From the NCBI GenBank assembly GCA_049334165.1, contig JBEGHD010000018.1: a stretch of 64,000 nt of DNA; one strand, written 5' to 3'. The stretch is from JBEGHD01 sp049334165. Its GTDB lineage: Bacteria > Bacteroidota > Bacteroidia > Flavobacteriales_D > Sanyastnellaceae. The translations under genes and the position numbers were made by a program. Below the pieces are notes generated by a model. That model made no database searches. It saw only the letters and a list, made by a program, of their open reading frames with translations, and was not told the origin of the DNA. Of this stretch, positions 32,665-41,218 are shown piece by piece (the stretch's first letter is position 1; each line of letters opens with the position of its first letter).

Positions 32665-33081
32665 CTAATCCAAACAGCTTCCTTTTGCAGTCCACCACGG
32701 GTGGATTTCGTATTTGAGTCTTCCGGCTTTCACCAGAGGGTCCTGGCTAACCCATTCCACAACTTCTTCTTTGGTGTCCAGGTCGAAGATGAGAATACCC
32801 CGCTTTTCGGTTTGATCTCCAAAGGGTCCGGCCATTTTCACCACTCCCTCATCAGCCATTTTGTTGATGTGACCCAGGTGGCCTTCCTGAAGCTCAGTAG
32901 ACTTTTCTCGTGAGACCTCTTCCTGATTGTCACCAGTCAAATAGATCAACATGAAATACTGCTTCATTACATAAGTGGTGTCGCCTTCAGTCATCTCGAA
33001 TTCCCGAGGATTCGACTTTTCTTCCTGAGCTGAAGCAAATCCACTGGTAAGGAGCAATGCAAAAAAGAGTAGCTCTTTCAT
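32665..33081 (-). CDS. Exported YCII-domain protein
   Basis: 138 residues. Signal peptide MKELLFFALLLTSGFASAQ. The YCII-related fold (about 40-130) has YFMLIYLTGDNQEE, the His-containing GHLGHINKMADEGVVKMAGPFG and GILIFDLDTKEEVVEWVSQDPLVKAGRLKYEIHPWW. YCII proteins are usually cytoplasmic with a His/Asp pair; an exported one is unusual. It follows the paaG-like gene by 11 bp on the same strand and is probably in the same operon. Function unknown. Confidence 0.87.
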   Translation of the reverse strand: MKELLFFALLLTSGFASAQEEKSNPREFEMTEGDTTYVMKQYFMLIYLTGDNQEEVSREKSTELQEGHLGHINKMADEGVVKMAGPFGDQTEKRGILIFDLDTKEEVVEWVSQDPLVKAGRLKYEIHPWWTAKGSCLD

Positions 33082-33092
33082 CGATTCGAGTT

Positions 33093-33869
33093 TTATTTTC
33101 CTTTGAAATTCGGTTTGCGCTTTTCGAGAAAAGCATTCACGCCTTCCTGATAATCCTCAGTTTGACCGGCAGTTGTTTGTAGTGCATCTTCCAAATCGAG
33201 TTGTTGCTTGAGCGTGTTTGCCGCGGAGCTGTTGAGCGCGCGCTTGGTTAGTCCAATTCCACGAGTTGGCATGGACGCCAGTTTGGCGGTCATTTTATCA
33301 ATTTCCGATTCAAAGTCTACGTCTTCAATGGCTTTGTAAATCATTCCCATATTTTCGGCATCTTCTGCGCAGATCTTATCTCCCAGCATCATGAGGGCGC
33401 TGGCTTTTTGATAACCTATAATCCGTGGGAGAATGTAAGTTCCTCCGGAGTCGGGAATGAGACCAATTTTACTAAAAGCCTGGATGAAATCGGCACACTT
33501 CCTGGCAACTACAATGTCGCAGGCCAGAGCAATGTTAGCTCCTGCGCCTGCCGCCACTCCGTTTACTGCAGCGACAATTGGCTTTTCGATGCTTCTGATT
33601 TTCAGAATTATCGGGTTGTAGTGCTCACTTACGATTTGTGTCAGTTCTGGACCTTCTGGATCGATTGCTTCCTGCAAATCCTGACCGGCACAAAATGCTT
33701 TGCCAGAACCGGTGATTACGATACATCGTACCTCTTTGTCTTTGTCGCATTCGCGCAGCCTGTCTTGCATCTGCAGAGCCATTTGGCGATTGAAGCTGTT
33801 GAACTTATCAGGTCGGTTGAGAGTAATTCTGGCTACCCCGTCTTTTTTCTCGAATAAAATTGAATCCAT
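33093..33869 (-). CDS. Enoyl-CoA hydratase/isomerase family protein (PaaG-like)
   Basis: 258 residues from ATG 33869 (a GTG two codons upstream is possible). Crotonase-fold features: ITLNRPDKFNSFNRQMA, the CoA/oxyanion segment GKAFCAGQDLQEA, and VNGVAAGAGANIALACDIVVA followed by GLIPDSGGTYILPRIIG. The Asp in IPDSGG (where hydratases have Glu) and the short loop around it fit the PaaG-type ring-epoxide or enoyl isomerases of phenylacetate degradation, but no other paa gene is present. Upstream of a YCII gene in a probable operon. Confidence 0.88.
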   Translation of the reverse strand: MDSILFEKKDGVARITLNRPDKFNSFNRQMALQMQDRLRECDKDKEVRCIVITGSGKAFCAGQDLQEAIDPEGPELTQIVSEHYNPIILKIRSIEKPIVAAVNGVAAGAGANIALACDIVVARKCADFIQAFSKIGLIPDSGGTYILPRIIGYQKASALMMLGDKICAEDAENMGMIYKAIEDVDFESEIDKMTAKLASMPTRGIGLTKRALNSSAANTLKQQLDLEDALQTTAGQTEDYQEGVNAFLEKRKPNFKGK

Positions 33870-33955
33870 AATCACATTGCATTTTGTGTGACGAAAATAT
33901 CGAATTACTGCGGAATCTGGAATTTGAGCCTCGCTAATTCACAATAAACGAGCTC

Positions 33956-33963
33956 TACATTTG
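33956..33963 (+). promoter_or_regulatory. -7 promoter element of smpB
   Basis: TACATTTG is an exact TAnnTTTG match. It overlaps or precedes the ATGs at 33964-33967, so the true start is ATG 34009. Confidence 0.55.
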
Positions 33964-34008
33964 ATGATGGGAAGGCGTTTAGTAAATTCGCACTTCGCAA
34001 AGTTCACT

Positions 34009-34449
34009 ATGGGCGTAGAGATAAAAAATAAAAAGGCAAAATTTGAATATCACCTGCTGGACAAGTATGTGGCGGGGATTCAACTGAATGGCACGGAGAT
34101 CAAATCCATTCGGCAGAATAAGGCTAGCATTGTGGAAGCCTACTGCAAATTGGAAAAGGACGAGCTCTTTGTGTACAACATGTATATTGCCGAATACGAA
34201 AATGCCAGCCATTACAACCACGACCCAAAGCGCAAGAGAAAACTCCTTTTGAATCGCAGCGAGATCAACAAGATTGAGCGAAAGATGAAGGACGTTGGCC
34301 TGACGATTATTCCAGTTTTACTTTTCATAAACGAAAGAGGATTAGCCAAACTGGAGATTGCGGTTGCCAAAGGGAAAAAGCTCTACGATAAAAGAGAAGA
34401 TCTCAAGCAAAAAGATTTGAAACGAGAGATTGATCGCGGAATCCGCTAG
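34009..34449 (+). CDS. smpB: SsrA-binding protein SmpB
   Basis: 146 residues. Family signature IKNKKAKFEYHLLDKYVAGIQLNGTEIKSIRQNKASIVEAYCKLEKDELFVYNMYIAEYENAS, then HDPKRKRKLLLNRSEI and the C-terminal tail KGKKLYDKREDLKQKDLKREIDR. It delivers tmRNA to stalled ribosomes in trans-translation. Start chosen at ATG 34009 because family members begin at this point and a -7 element lies at 33956. The ssrA gene is not in this window. Its stop overlaps the convergent hypothetical gene by 4 bp. Confidence 0.96.
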   Translation: MGVEIKNKKAKFEYHLLDKYVAGIQLNGTEIKSIRQNKASIVEAYCKLEKDELFVYNMYIAEYENASHYNHDPKRKRKLLLNRSEINKIERKMKDVGLTIIPVLLFINERGLAKLEIAVAKGKKLYDKREDLKQKDLKREIDRGIR

Positions 34450-34988
34450 GCTGTCACTTTGTACTTTTCAGAAAACTTGTCCCAATTCCATAGGAAGTTT
34501 TTCATCATGTCATCCAGATTCTTTAGAAAAATCGGATTTGGTGTTTTGAGACTCTTAAAATAATCCTCCTGGAAATCGTTGAGATTATACTTATAAAAGA
34601 CACCCTTTGACATGGCGTAGAGTGTGGTCTTCGAAGGCATATTCACGCGCTTCAGGTAGTCCTTGTATTCCTTGATCAGCTGAGCAAACTCATTCGTTTT
34701 CATTTCGAAAACATCCGCGAATTTTTCTACACATTTTCTGATAATTACCTGATCGTGTCCCTGGTTAAAATATCTTGGAATATAATTGAAGTTACCGGCA
34801 ATCACGATCATCAGAAAGCGACCATAATCATCGGGATCGATATTTGGGTTTCTGACAAACTGTGGGCAGTCGTTGATGAATCCGGCAATTTCGGGGAAAC
34901 CTTTTTCCACGGATTCAATCATCGAGTTGACGAAAATATTCGCCACCTGATTGTCATTCAATTTTCTCTTTCCAAATATTGTCAACAT
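34446..34988 (-). CDS. Conserved hypothetical cytoplasmic protein
   Basis: 180 residues, soluble and mostly helical with no signal peptide. Notable segments: KLNDNQVANIFVNSMIESVEKGFPEIAGFIND, DDYGRFLMIVIAGNFNYIPRYFN, and the C-terminal FLKNLDDMMKNFLWNWDKFSEKY. I do not recognise a family. It sits between smpB (convergent) and pyrD (divergent), with a 231-bp gap to pyrD. No function proposed. Confidence 0.75.
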   Translation of the reverse strand: MLTIFGKRKLNDNQVANIFVNSMIESVEKGFPEIAGFINDCPQFVRNPNIDPDDYGRFLMIVIAGNFNYIPRYFNQGHDQVIIRKCVEKFADVFEMKTNEFAQLIKEYKDYLKRVNMPSKTTLYAMSKGVFYKYNLNDFQEDYFKSLKTPNPIFLKNLDDMMKNFLWNWDKFSEKYKVTA

Positions 34989-35192
34989 AAGAAGACAAGG
35001 TTATCAGTATATGAATCTATTAACACAAATATATCATGAGATACAGCGGAAATAAAGGGGGGGCATTGTTGGACTTTTAACAAAGTTATCAACGTCTATA
35101 AAAGCTATCGCTGTTTTGGTTGTAGATTTCATGGTTAAAAAATTTTCACTCAGTGTGTTCACTGTGCGTGCTCCGGTTTTGGCCTTAAGTTG

Positions 35193-35200
35193 TACTTTTG
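35193..35200 (+). promoter_or_regulatory. -7 promoter element of pyrD
   Basis: TACTTTTG is an exact TAnnTTTG match, 19 bp before ATG 35220, which excludes a longer reading frame from 35190. Confidence 0.55.
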
Positions 35201-35219
35201 CACTCCAAAACCGCGCTCC

Positions 35220-36263
35220 ATGTATAAGCAGCTCATTCGACCGATTTTCTTTCGGTTTTCGCCAGAAAAAATCCACCACTTCTCCTTCAGACTGATCCGT
35301 TTTTCGATGAAATTGCCAGGAGCGAAATCTTTTGCAAAGCGCAAGTATAAAGTGGCTGATGCGTCATTAGAAAGAGAGGTTTTTGGTATCAAATTTCCCA
35401 ACCCAGTGGGGCTTGCAGCTGGTTTTGACAAGGACGCTAAACTCTACCGGGAGTTGGGTCAACTGGGATTCGGTTTTGTAGAAATTGGAACTGTCACGCC
35501 TAAAGGCCAACCCGGAAATCCCAAACCAAGATTGTTTCGCTTGCCCAAAGACAACGCGCTGATAAACAGGATGGGGTTCAACAACGAAGGAGTGGAAGCG
35601 GCTGCAAAAAGACTAAAGCGTAGAAACAAAAACCTGGTGATTGGTGGTAACATCGGAAAGAACAAGGTGACCCCCAATGAGAATGCACTTGACGATTACC
35701 TGATTTGCTTTCGTGAGCTGTTCGAGGTGGTCGATTACTTTGTGGTAAACGTCTCCTCACCAAACACCCCAAACCTCCGTGAACTTCAGGATAAGGAGCC
35801 ACTCACGAGGTTGTTGCTCGCTTTGCAAAAGGAAAACTCCAGGAGAGAAAAGTCCAAGCCCATTTTGTTGAAAATTGCACCTGACCTGACCAACGAACAG
35901 CTAGATGACATCGTAGAAATTGTGAAGAGCTCCGGAATAGCGGGAGTGATTGCTACCAACACCACCATTTCGAGAGAAGGGCTAAAAACTGAGAAATCAG
36001 AACTGGACCAAATAGGTAACGGGGGACTTAGTGGAAAACCACTTACAAATCGCAGCACAGAAGTGATTCGATACCTTTCGGAAAAGTCGGGTAAAGGATT
36101 TCCAATAATTGGAGTAGGAGGGATCCACACCGAAGAAGATGCACTGGAAAAGCTCGATGCCGGAGCTTCGCTGGTTCAACTCTACACAGGTTTTATCTAC
36201 GAGGGACCTTCATTGGTAAAACGAATCAACGAATCACTGCTCCTCAGAAGTCGGAGGAATTAA
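35220..36263 (+). CDS. pyrD: Dihydroorotate dehydrogenase, quinone type (class 2)
   Basis: 347 residues. The N-terminal helical region (MYKQLIRPIFFRFSPEKIHHFSFRLIRF) is the membrane/quinone-association domain of class 2 enzymes. FMN-barrel motifs are NPVGLAAGFDKDAK, GFGFVEIGTVTPKGQPGNPKPRLFRL, the catalytic Ser region VNVSSPNTPNLREL, and IGVGGI. It oxidises dihydroorotate to orotate with quinone as acceptor in pyrimidine synthesis. Class 2 placement is supported by the N-terminal helices and by Ser, not Cys, in the catalytic loop. Its 3' end overlaps the convergent gene by 30 bp. Confidence 0.96.
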   Translation: MYKQLIRPIFFRFSPEKIHHFSFRLIRFSMKLPGAKSFAKRKYKVADASLEREVFGIKFPNPVGLAAGFDKDAKLYRELGQLGFGFVEIGTVTPKGQPGNPKPRLFRLPKDNALINRMGFNNEGVEAAAKRLKRRNKNLVIGGNIGKNKVTPNENALDDYLICFRELFEVVDYFVVNVSSPNTPNLRELQDKEPLTRLLLALQKENSRREKSKPILLKIAPDLTNEQLDDIVEIVKSSGIAGVIATNTTISREGLKTEKSELDQIGNGGLSGKPLTNRSTEVIRYLSEKSGKGFPIIGVGGIHTEEDALEKLDAGASLVQLYTGFIYEGPSLVKRINESLLLRSRRN

Positions 36264-37298
36264 TCCTAACTCATCGAGATCGGTTGTGATTTTGCTAACA
36301 ACTCCTTCAACAGCAGAGTCGTAACTACCCTTTACTCCTGAAGAATAATTGAGACGATAGGCATAGCGAAAATTGATTAAAAAGCCTCGCCTACTGTTTT
36401 TTGCAATCGCTTTGTCATACAGTCTTTCGATGATTAGCGCGGGATAGTAATTCGAATTTGGATTCATGATCGCCATCTCTTTGTCAAACTCCGATGAGTT
36501 TTCGTCATCTTTAGGAGCTGGACAAAAGGCCGGTTGAAATAGACTGATTTGCTCAAGATCAACATCCGACTGCTTCTCTGAAAAATTGCAATCAAACAAT
36601 GGAGCGTCCTCATTTTCTTCTTTGATTTTAGCCCATTGATTTTCATAGAAAAAAAACACCGGATAGTCCTTTTGGCAAGCATTCAGTTCGCTCACGATAG
36701 TTTTGTTTCTCTCGCTGAGCCTCTGGTTGAGCAGATTGTGGTGTACGTTCTGAGTTGCGGAAAAATTTCGAAAAAGCGGAATTGCCAGAGCGGTTTCTTC
36801 TGCGACTGCTTTCGGAAGATTTTCCCTAAAAGCTGCCTGCCCATTGTCGAACTCATCGATGGATTTTTTTACATACTGAATGTCTGCAGGCAAGTGCCAG
36901 CCACTGGGTTCGAAGCGTGCGAGGAAAAAAGTTTTGTCCTTCCAGGATCCAGAAGAAACCGGCTCCCGATCGGCATTGAGTATCAATCCTTCGCGCTCGC
37001 CCCGGAGAATTTTCCACCAGTTGTCTCCAAAGAAATAGTAGACTTCACCGAATGGATAGTTCGTTTCAAAAGCCCTGATGATTTGGCTGTTGTGTTCCGA
37101 CTTCAGAGTTTGTTCCGAAGATTGAGTGGTGGTCATGATTCCTCCATTCTCAGAAACTCTGAAAAGGGGGACAAGCAAGACACCTTCCTGCATTTCGAGA
37201 AGCTGACGAGTTTTGTTTTCTTCAGTAAATCGCTTGCCCTGGGCTAAAGCGCTAACTGTTAGCAAAAAGCACAAGGCAAAAGTTAAAGCAGTTTTCAT
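36234..37298 (-). CDS. Exported hypothetical protein
   Basis: 354 residues from ATG 37298, which overlaps the stop of the upstream metallo-hydrolase gene as ATGA, giving strong support for that start. Signal peptide MKTALTFALCFLLTVSALAQ. The rest contains a repeated LLVPLFRVSE / ALAIPLFRNFS type unit and FFGDNWWKILRGE / FFYENQWAKIKEE, i.e. two copies of a ~130-residue module (about 30-150 and 185-290). I do not recognise a family. Coupled with the MBL gene. Its end overlaps pyrD by 30 bp. Confidence 0.78.
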   Translation of the reverse strand: MKTALTFALCFLLTVSALAQGKRFTEENKTRQLLEMQEGVLLVPLFRVSENGGIMTTTQSSEQTLKSEHNSQIIRAFETNYPFGEVYYFFGDNWWKILRGEREGLILNADREPVSSGSWKDKTFFLARFEPSGWHLPADIQYVKKSIDEFDNGQAAFRENLPKAVAEETALAIPLFRNFSATQNVHHNLLNQRLSERNKTIVSELNACQKDYPVFFFYENQWAKIKEENEDAPLFDCNFSEKQSDVDLEQISLFQPAFCPAPKDDENSSEFDKEMAIMNPNSNYYPALIIERLYDKAIAKNSRRGFLINFRYAYRLNYSSGVKGSYDSAVEGVVSKITTDLDELGLIPPTSEEQ

Positions 37299-38155
37299 TT
37301 TTCGAAAAGTTCGTGAAAGCCGAAGGTACGATCTAAACGGACTCCTTTTTCGGTGTGTTTTAAAGTGCAGCATTCGTTCTCGGGATCGTGTTCCAAAAAC
37401 ATGATCATTTCTTCATCAGCCACCTTGTTCAGAAACTTCTCTTTCTCGCTAAGTGTGAGAAGTGGACGAGTGTCGTAGCCCATTACATAGGGCAGCGGGA
37501 TGTGACCGGTTGAGGGAAGTAAATCGGCTGCAAAAACCAGTTTTTTACCCTGGTACTCGATGATTGGAATCATCTGGCTGTCGGTGTGTCCATCGGCAAA
37601 AAATACCGAAATGTTGTCGAAAGGTGTATCGCTAAAATCGCCCGTGCGTTCAATGAACTTGAGTTTACCACTTTCCTGGATCGGCAAAATGTTTTCTTTC
37701 AGGAAAGAAGCTTTTTCTCTGGCGTTGGGTTCTGTGGCCCACTCCCAGTGCTTATCGTTGCTCCAGAATGTAGCGTTTTTAAAAGCCGGAATCAGATTCT
37801 CGCCACTATCATCGTACTTAATGGCGCCTCCGCAGTGGTCGAAGTGCAGGTGTGTGAGAAACACATCAGTGATCTGATCTCTGTGGAAGCCGTACTCCGC
37901 CAGAGACTTGTCGAGTGTGTCGTCACCGTGGAGATAATAAAAGCTAAAAAACTTCTCGCTCTGCTTGTCGCCCATTCCGCAGTCGATTAGCATCAGGCGA
38001 TCACCGTCTTCGATTAGCAGTGATCGCATGGCCCAGGAACACATGTTGTTTTCGTCAGCGGGATTGGTGCGCTGCCAAAGGGATTTGGGCACCACGCCAA
38101 ACATGGCGCCACCATCGAGTTTGAAATATCCGTTGTTCACTGGGTATAGCTTCAT
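37295..38155 (-). CDS. MBL-fold metallo-hydrolase
   Basis: 286 residues, cytoplasmic. The zinc motif HxHxDH is seen as FLTHLHFDHCGG, with further ligands in ADGHTDSQMIP and FLEHDPENECCTL. The N-terminal SWAMRSLLIEDGDRLMLIDCGMGD and the middle region resemble lactonase-like or AttM/AiiA-type members. The substrate is not certain. It is translationally coupled (4-bp ATGA overlap) to the exported hypothetical downstream. Confidence 0.88.
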   Translation of the reverse strand: MKLYPVNNGYFKLDGGAMFGVVPKSLWQRTNPADENNMCSWAMRSLLIEDGDRLMLIDCGMGDKQSEKFFSFYYLHGDDTLDKSLAEYGFHRDQITDVFLTHLHFDHCGGAIKYDDSGENLIPAFKNATFWSNDKHWEWATEPNAREKASFLKENILPIQESGKLKFIERTGDFSDTPFDNISVFFADGHTDSQMIPIIEYQGKKLVFAADLLPSTGHIPLPYVMGYDTRPLLTLSEKEKFLNKVADEEMIMFLEHDPENECCTLKHTEKGVRLDRTFGFHELFEK

Positions 38156-38183
38156 CGTGTCTTCAATTTTATTTGTTGAACTT

Positions 38184-38191
38184 CAAAGTTA
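38184..38191 (-). promoter_or_regulatory. -7 promoter element of the MBL operon
   Basis: On the minus strand TAACTTTG is an exact TAnnTTTG match, about 29 bp before the start at 38155. The -33 element is not clear. Confidence 0.45.
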
Positions 38192-38216
38192 ACAGTTGAA
38201 TTTGGAAAGAGCAGTT

Positions 38217-39113
38217 TTAGTCTTTTGAACTTTTCTTTGGAGTCGTTTGCTCTGTCATATCCTTTTTGTAGACTACCGTCCTATAAGGGAAAGGAATTTC
38301 GATTCCAGCTTTGTCGTAAGCTTTTTTGACGTTTTCGAGAACATCCCAGCCGACTTCAAACGAGTCTTCAGTGTTTTTGGTCCAGGCCCAGGCTTTTAGT
38401 TTCACGAAGTATTCTCCCAGTTCTACCACTTTTACGCGCACTTTTTCTTCCCCATCAGCCACATCCTCGGGTGTGCGCACATCAATCACCTTGGGGTGTT
38501 TCTCGCATTCTTCTCTAAAAACCTGCTTTGCCTTGTCGATATCGGCATCGTACGAAATCGATACGTAAAGCCACTTGCAAATCCGATCCTCTTCATAATC
38601 GTTGTTGGTCACCACCTCGCTGTTCATGATGGAGTTAGGGATGATGATTCTTTGGTTCTCGTAGTTTCTAATTACAGTGTGGCGCAGGGTGATGTCTTCA
38701 ACAGTTCCAAAAAGTTCGTTTTTGACATGGATTCTATCTTTGATTCTGTAGGGTTTTGAGATCACGATAAAAAGTCCGCTGATCACGTTGGCCAGTGCAG
38801 CCTGACTGGCAAAACCGATGATCACCGCAGCAATACCGGCACCTGCCACCAGTGATTTAGCGATGTAGCGCAAGGCAGGAATCATCCAGATAATAAATCC
38901 GAGAGCTACAATAATGATTAGTGCTGAGACAGTGTGCTGAACGAAACGATACGTTGTCGGATCGAAGTCCTCTTTTAGGGTCATCCGCTTGATTATGCGG
39001 TTGGCTGTTCGGTTAAATACGATCAGTACAATTAGCGTGATAATTATGATGATCAGAGCTATAACAACAAAGCGCGTGTCGGAAGAAAGGTTTTGTAGTA
39101 GATCGAGCAACAT
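38217..39113 (-). CDS. Small-conductance mechanosensitive channel (MscS family)
   Basis: 298 residues. Three membrane helices lie in the first ~130 residues, ending in the pore-type helix AKSLVAGAGIAAVIIGFASQAALANVISGLFIV, rich in Gly/Ala as expected for TM3 of MscS. The beta domain has PYRIKDRIHVKNELFGTVEDITLRHTVIRNYENQRIIIPNS. A soluble C-terminal alpha/beta domain follows (YVSISYDADIDKAKQVF). The channel opens under membrane tension to release solutes. Length is close to that of E. coli MscS (286). Confidence 0.94.
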   Translation of the reverse strand: MLLDLLQNLSSDTRFVVIALIIIIITLIVLIVFNRTANRIIKRMTLKEDFDPTTYRFVQHTVSALIIIVALGFIIWMIPALRYIAKSLVAGAGIAAVIIGFASQAALANVISGLFIVISKPYRIKDRIHVKNELFGTVEDITLRHTVIRNYENQRIIIPNSIMNSEVVTNNDYEEDRICKWLYVSISYDADIDKAKQVFREECEKHPKVIDVRTPEDVADGEEKVRVKVVELGEYFVKLKAWAWTKNTEDSFEVGWDVLENVKKAYDKAGIEIPFPYRTVVYKKDMTEQTTPKKSSKD

Positions 39114-39210
39114 ATCTGAATTTTTAATGAAAATTATTCCCGAACAAAATTCGTAGTTTTAACCAATTCGATAACGGCCAAAGCGAATATTTTTCGCCAG
39201 CCTGAATTTT

Positions 39211-39218
39211 TAGATTTG
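39211..39218 (+). promoter_or_regulatory. -7 promoter element of the carbonic anhydrase gene
   Basis: TAGATTTG is an exact TAnnTTTG match, 16 bp before ATG 39235. Confidence 0.5.
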
Positions 39219-39234
39219 CAAACAAAATCAGCTT

Positions 39235-39861
39235 ATGGATATAAAAAATATTTTTCAAAACAATAAGGATTGGGTTGAGGATAAATTAAAACTCGACTCG
39301 AACTATTTCGAAAATCTATCGAAAGGGCAAAGTCCCGAAGTGTTGTATGTCGGTTGTTCAGATAGCCGCGTCACGGCAGAGGAAATGATGGGGCTTTCTC
39401 AGGGCGAAGCTTTCGTTCACAGAAATATCGCCAACATGGTACCTAATACAGACCTGAATGTGATGTCGGTATTGGAATATGCCGTTGTTCACCTCAAGGT
39501 AAATCACGTGGTAGTTTGCGGACACTATTACTGCGGAGGTGTAAAAGCCGCGATGGAATCAGCCGATTTGGGTGTACTCAATCCATGGCTCAGAAACATT
39601 CGAGATGTTTATCGCATCCACAAGGATGAATTGAACAAAATTGATGATGAAGAAGCACGCTACAAAAGACTGGTAGAGCTCAACGTAGAAGAACAGTGCA
39701 TCAATGTGATGAAGGCCGCTGCAGTGCAAAAGGCCTACAACGATCGCAAAATCCAAATTCACGGATGGGTTTTCGACATCAGCACCGGAAAGTTGATCGA
39801 CCTCAATTTCAAATACGCGGAAGTGTTGAAAGACATCAAAGAAATTTATAGATTGGATTAA
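39235..39861 (+). CDS. can: Beta-class carbonic anhydrase
   Basis: 208 residues. Zinc ligands C41, H97 and C100 are in VGCSDSR and CGHYYCGG; the D43-R45 dyad is intact. The C-terminal QIHGWVFDISTGKLIDL is typical of clade B enzymes. It interconverts CO2 and bicarbonate. It sits 55 bp from the 3' end of the LysR gene and about 1 kb from dabB-dabA, so the window carries both the enzyme and the membrane uptake part of an inorganic-carbon system. Confidence 0.95.
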   Translation: MDIKNIFQNNKDWVEDKLKLDSNYFENLSKGQSPEVLYVGCSDSRVTAEEMMGLSQGEAFVHRNIANMVPNTDLNVMSVLEYAVVHLKVNHVVVCGHYYCGGVKAAMESADLGVLNPWLRNIRDVYRIHKDELNKIDDEEARYKRLVELNVEEQCINVMKAAAVQKAYNDRKIQIHGWVFDISTGKLIDLNFKYAEVLKDIKEIYRLD

Positions 39862-39915
39862 GTTCCAGGAGACATTTTTTGAAGAAAATCCGGAGAAATG
39901 CTTGACCTGTTTTTA

Positions 39916-40809
39916 TCAATAATTCAGGTACCAGAGAAATTTCTCCTTTAAAATATCCTCTTTCCGTGGCCTGATAAAGTCTAAAAAGGCCTGAGCCACT
40001 GGAGAGAGGGTTTTTCCTTTTAGCCAAATAATTCGCCAATGAGTTACAATTGGCAAATCCTTAGAGTCCAAAATGTAGAGTTGCTTGTTGAGTAGCTCAT
40101 TTTTTACTCCGATCAGGGGCATTATCGATGATCCCAGACCTGCAATTACTGCTTGTTTAACAGCCTCGTTAGAAGTGAGCTCCATTCGCTTGCGCACTTT
40201 CTTATTATTTTTCTCAAAATAGCGCTCCATGGCCATTCTCGTGGCAGACCCTTCCTCTCTGTAGATCAGTGGTTTATTGTCGTCTTTTTCTGGCCCTGAG
40301 CTCATCAGATAAAGCTTATTTTCAATAAGCGTTTCTGACTCGACTTCTATTTTTTCTGGGAGAACAGAGACAAGAGCAAAATCAGTTTCATTCTTTTTTA
40401 AGCTCTCCACAACGTAGGTTTTGTTGGTCACATTCAGAGTGAGATCCACTCCAGTGTTCCTTTCTATGAACTCAGAAAGAAAATAGGGGATTACGTATTT
40501 TCCTGTTGAAGCCGATGAAATGCTGAGCTTTCCGGCCATGATCCCCTTGTAGGCCTCAGTTTTAAAATTCATGGTGGCCAGTTCGTTGGTCACTTTTTCT
40601 GCGATCTGAGCTATCTCTCTTCCGAAATCGGTGATGAATAGCCGTCTTCCAACTACTTCCGTTAGCGGAATGTCGAATTGATCCTGAAATTTTTTCAACT
40701 GAATAGACACAGCTGGTTGTGTCATAAACAACTCTTCGGATGCCTTGGTGATGCTCTTTGTCTGCACCACTTTCAGAAAGATTTCCAGTTGGTGAATGGT
40801 GAAGTTCAT
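39916..40809 (-). CDS. LysR-family transcription regulator
   Basis: 297 residues. The N-terminal winged HTH (residues 1-60) has LKVVQTKSITKASEELFMTQPAVSIQLKKFQDQFDIPL. The effector-binding part (about 90-295) contains LSISSASTGKYVIPYFLSEF and a YREEGSATRMAMERYF segment of the CbbR/CysB type. It is divergent from the small gene, dabB and dabA, with 88 bp between starts; CbbR-like regulators control carbon-fixation and bicarbonate genes, so regulation of the dab operon is inferred. Confidence 0.9.
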   Translation of the reverse strand: MNFTIHQLEIFLKVVQTKSITKASEELFMTQPAVSIQLKKFQDQFDIPLTEVVGRRLFITDFGREIAQIAEKVTNELATMNFKTEAYKGIMAGKLSISSASTGKYVIPYFLSEFIERNTGVDLTLNVTNKTYVVESLKKNETDFALVSVLPEKIEVESETLIENKLYLMSSGPEKDDNKPLIYREEGSATRMAMERYFEKNNKKVRKRMELTSNEAVKQAVIAGLGSSIMPLIGVKNELLNKQLYILDSKDLPIVTHWRIIWLKGKTLSPVAQAFLDFIRPRKEDILKEKFLWYLNY

Positions 40810-40897
40810 TTACAATGATATATGGTTTACATAACAAATATAAATGAAAATATATGAATCAGATTGTTCAACTTTGTACCACAAAAATTTAACAAAA

Positions 40898-41215
40898 ATG
40901 GAACAAGCAGTAAAACACAACAGCAAAATGGAGTTATCCACACAACAAATCGATTTGATAAAGGGGACCTTCACACCTGAAGAAGCCTTCGAGATTTTGA
41001 CTCACTTAATCGATAAAAAAATCAATTTCCACCAGGTGCGAAATTTTAGTCAGGAAATTCGCTTCGGCCAGACCATTGGAGATTCAGACCAAAGACTGTC
41101 AGAATTGAAAGCCAGCCGCGAGCAAGTGAAGAAGATTATGCAGCATGCAGAAGAAACCGGCCATCACGTAAAACTGACCTCGGAAATAGCGATTTCTCTA
41201 ATCGAAAAGGCGTAA
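40898..41215 (+). CDS. Small protein of the dab operon
   Basis: 105 residues from ATG 40898, soluble, mainly helical: MELSTQQIDLIKGTFTPEEAFEILTHLIDKKINFHQVRNFSQEIRFGQTIGDSDQRLSELKASREQVKKIMQHAEE. No membrane segment or signal. I recall similar proteins in Bacteroidota beside DabAB but cannot name a family. It is 3 bp upstream of dabB (stop at 41215, ATG at 41219), so it is translated from the same transcript. It may be a third subunit or an assembly factor (inference). Confidence 0.75.
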   Translation: MEQAVKHNSKMELSTQQIDLIKGTFTPEEAFEILTHLIDKKINFHQVRNFSQEIRFGQTIGDSDQRLSELKASREQVKKIMQHAEETGHHVKLTSEIAISLIEKA

Positions 41216-41218
41216 GGC

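Noticed and set aside
33093..33869. Phenylacetate degradation cluster
   Set aside because: Only one crotonase-fold gene is present; no other paa gene is near.
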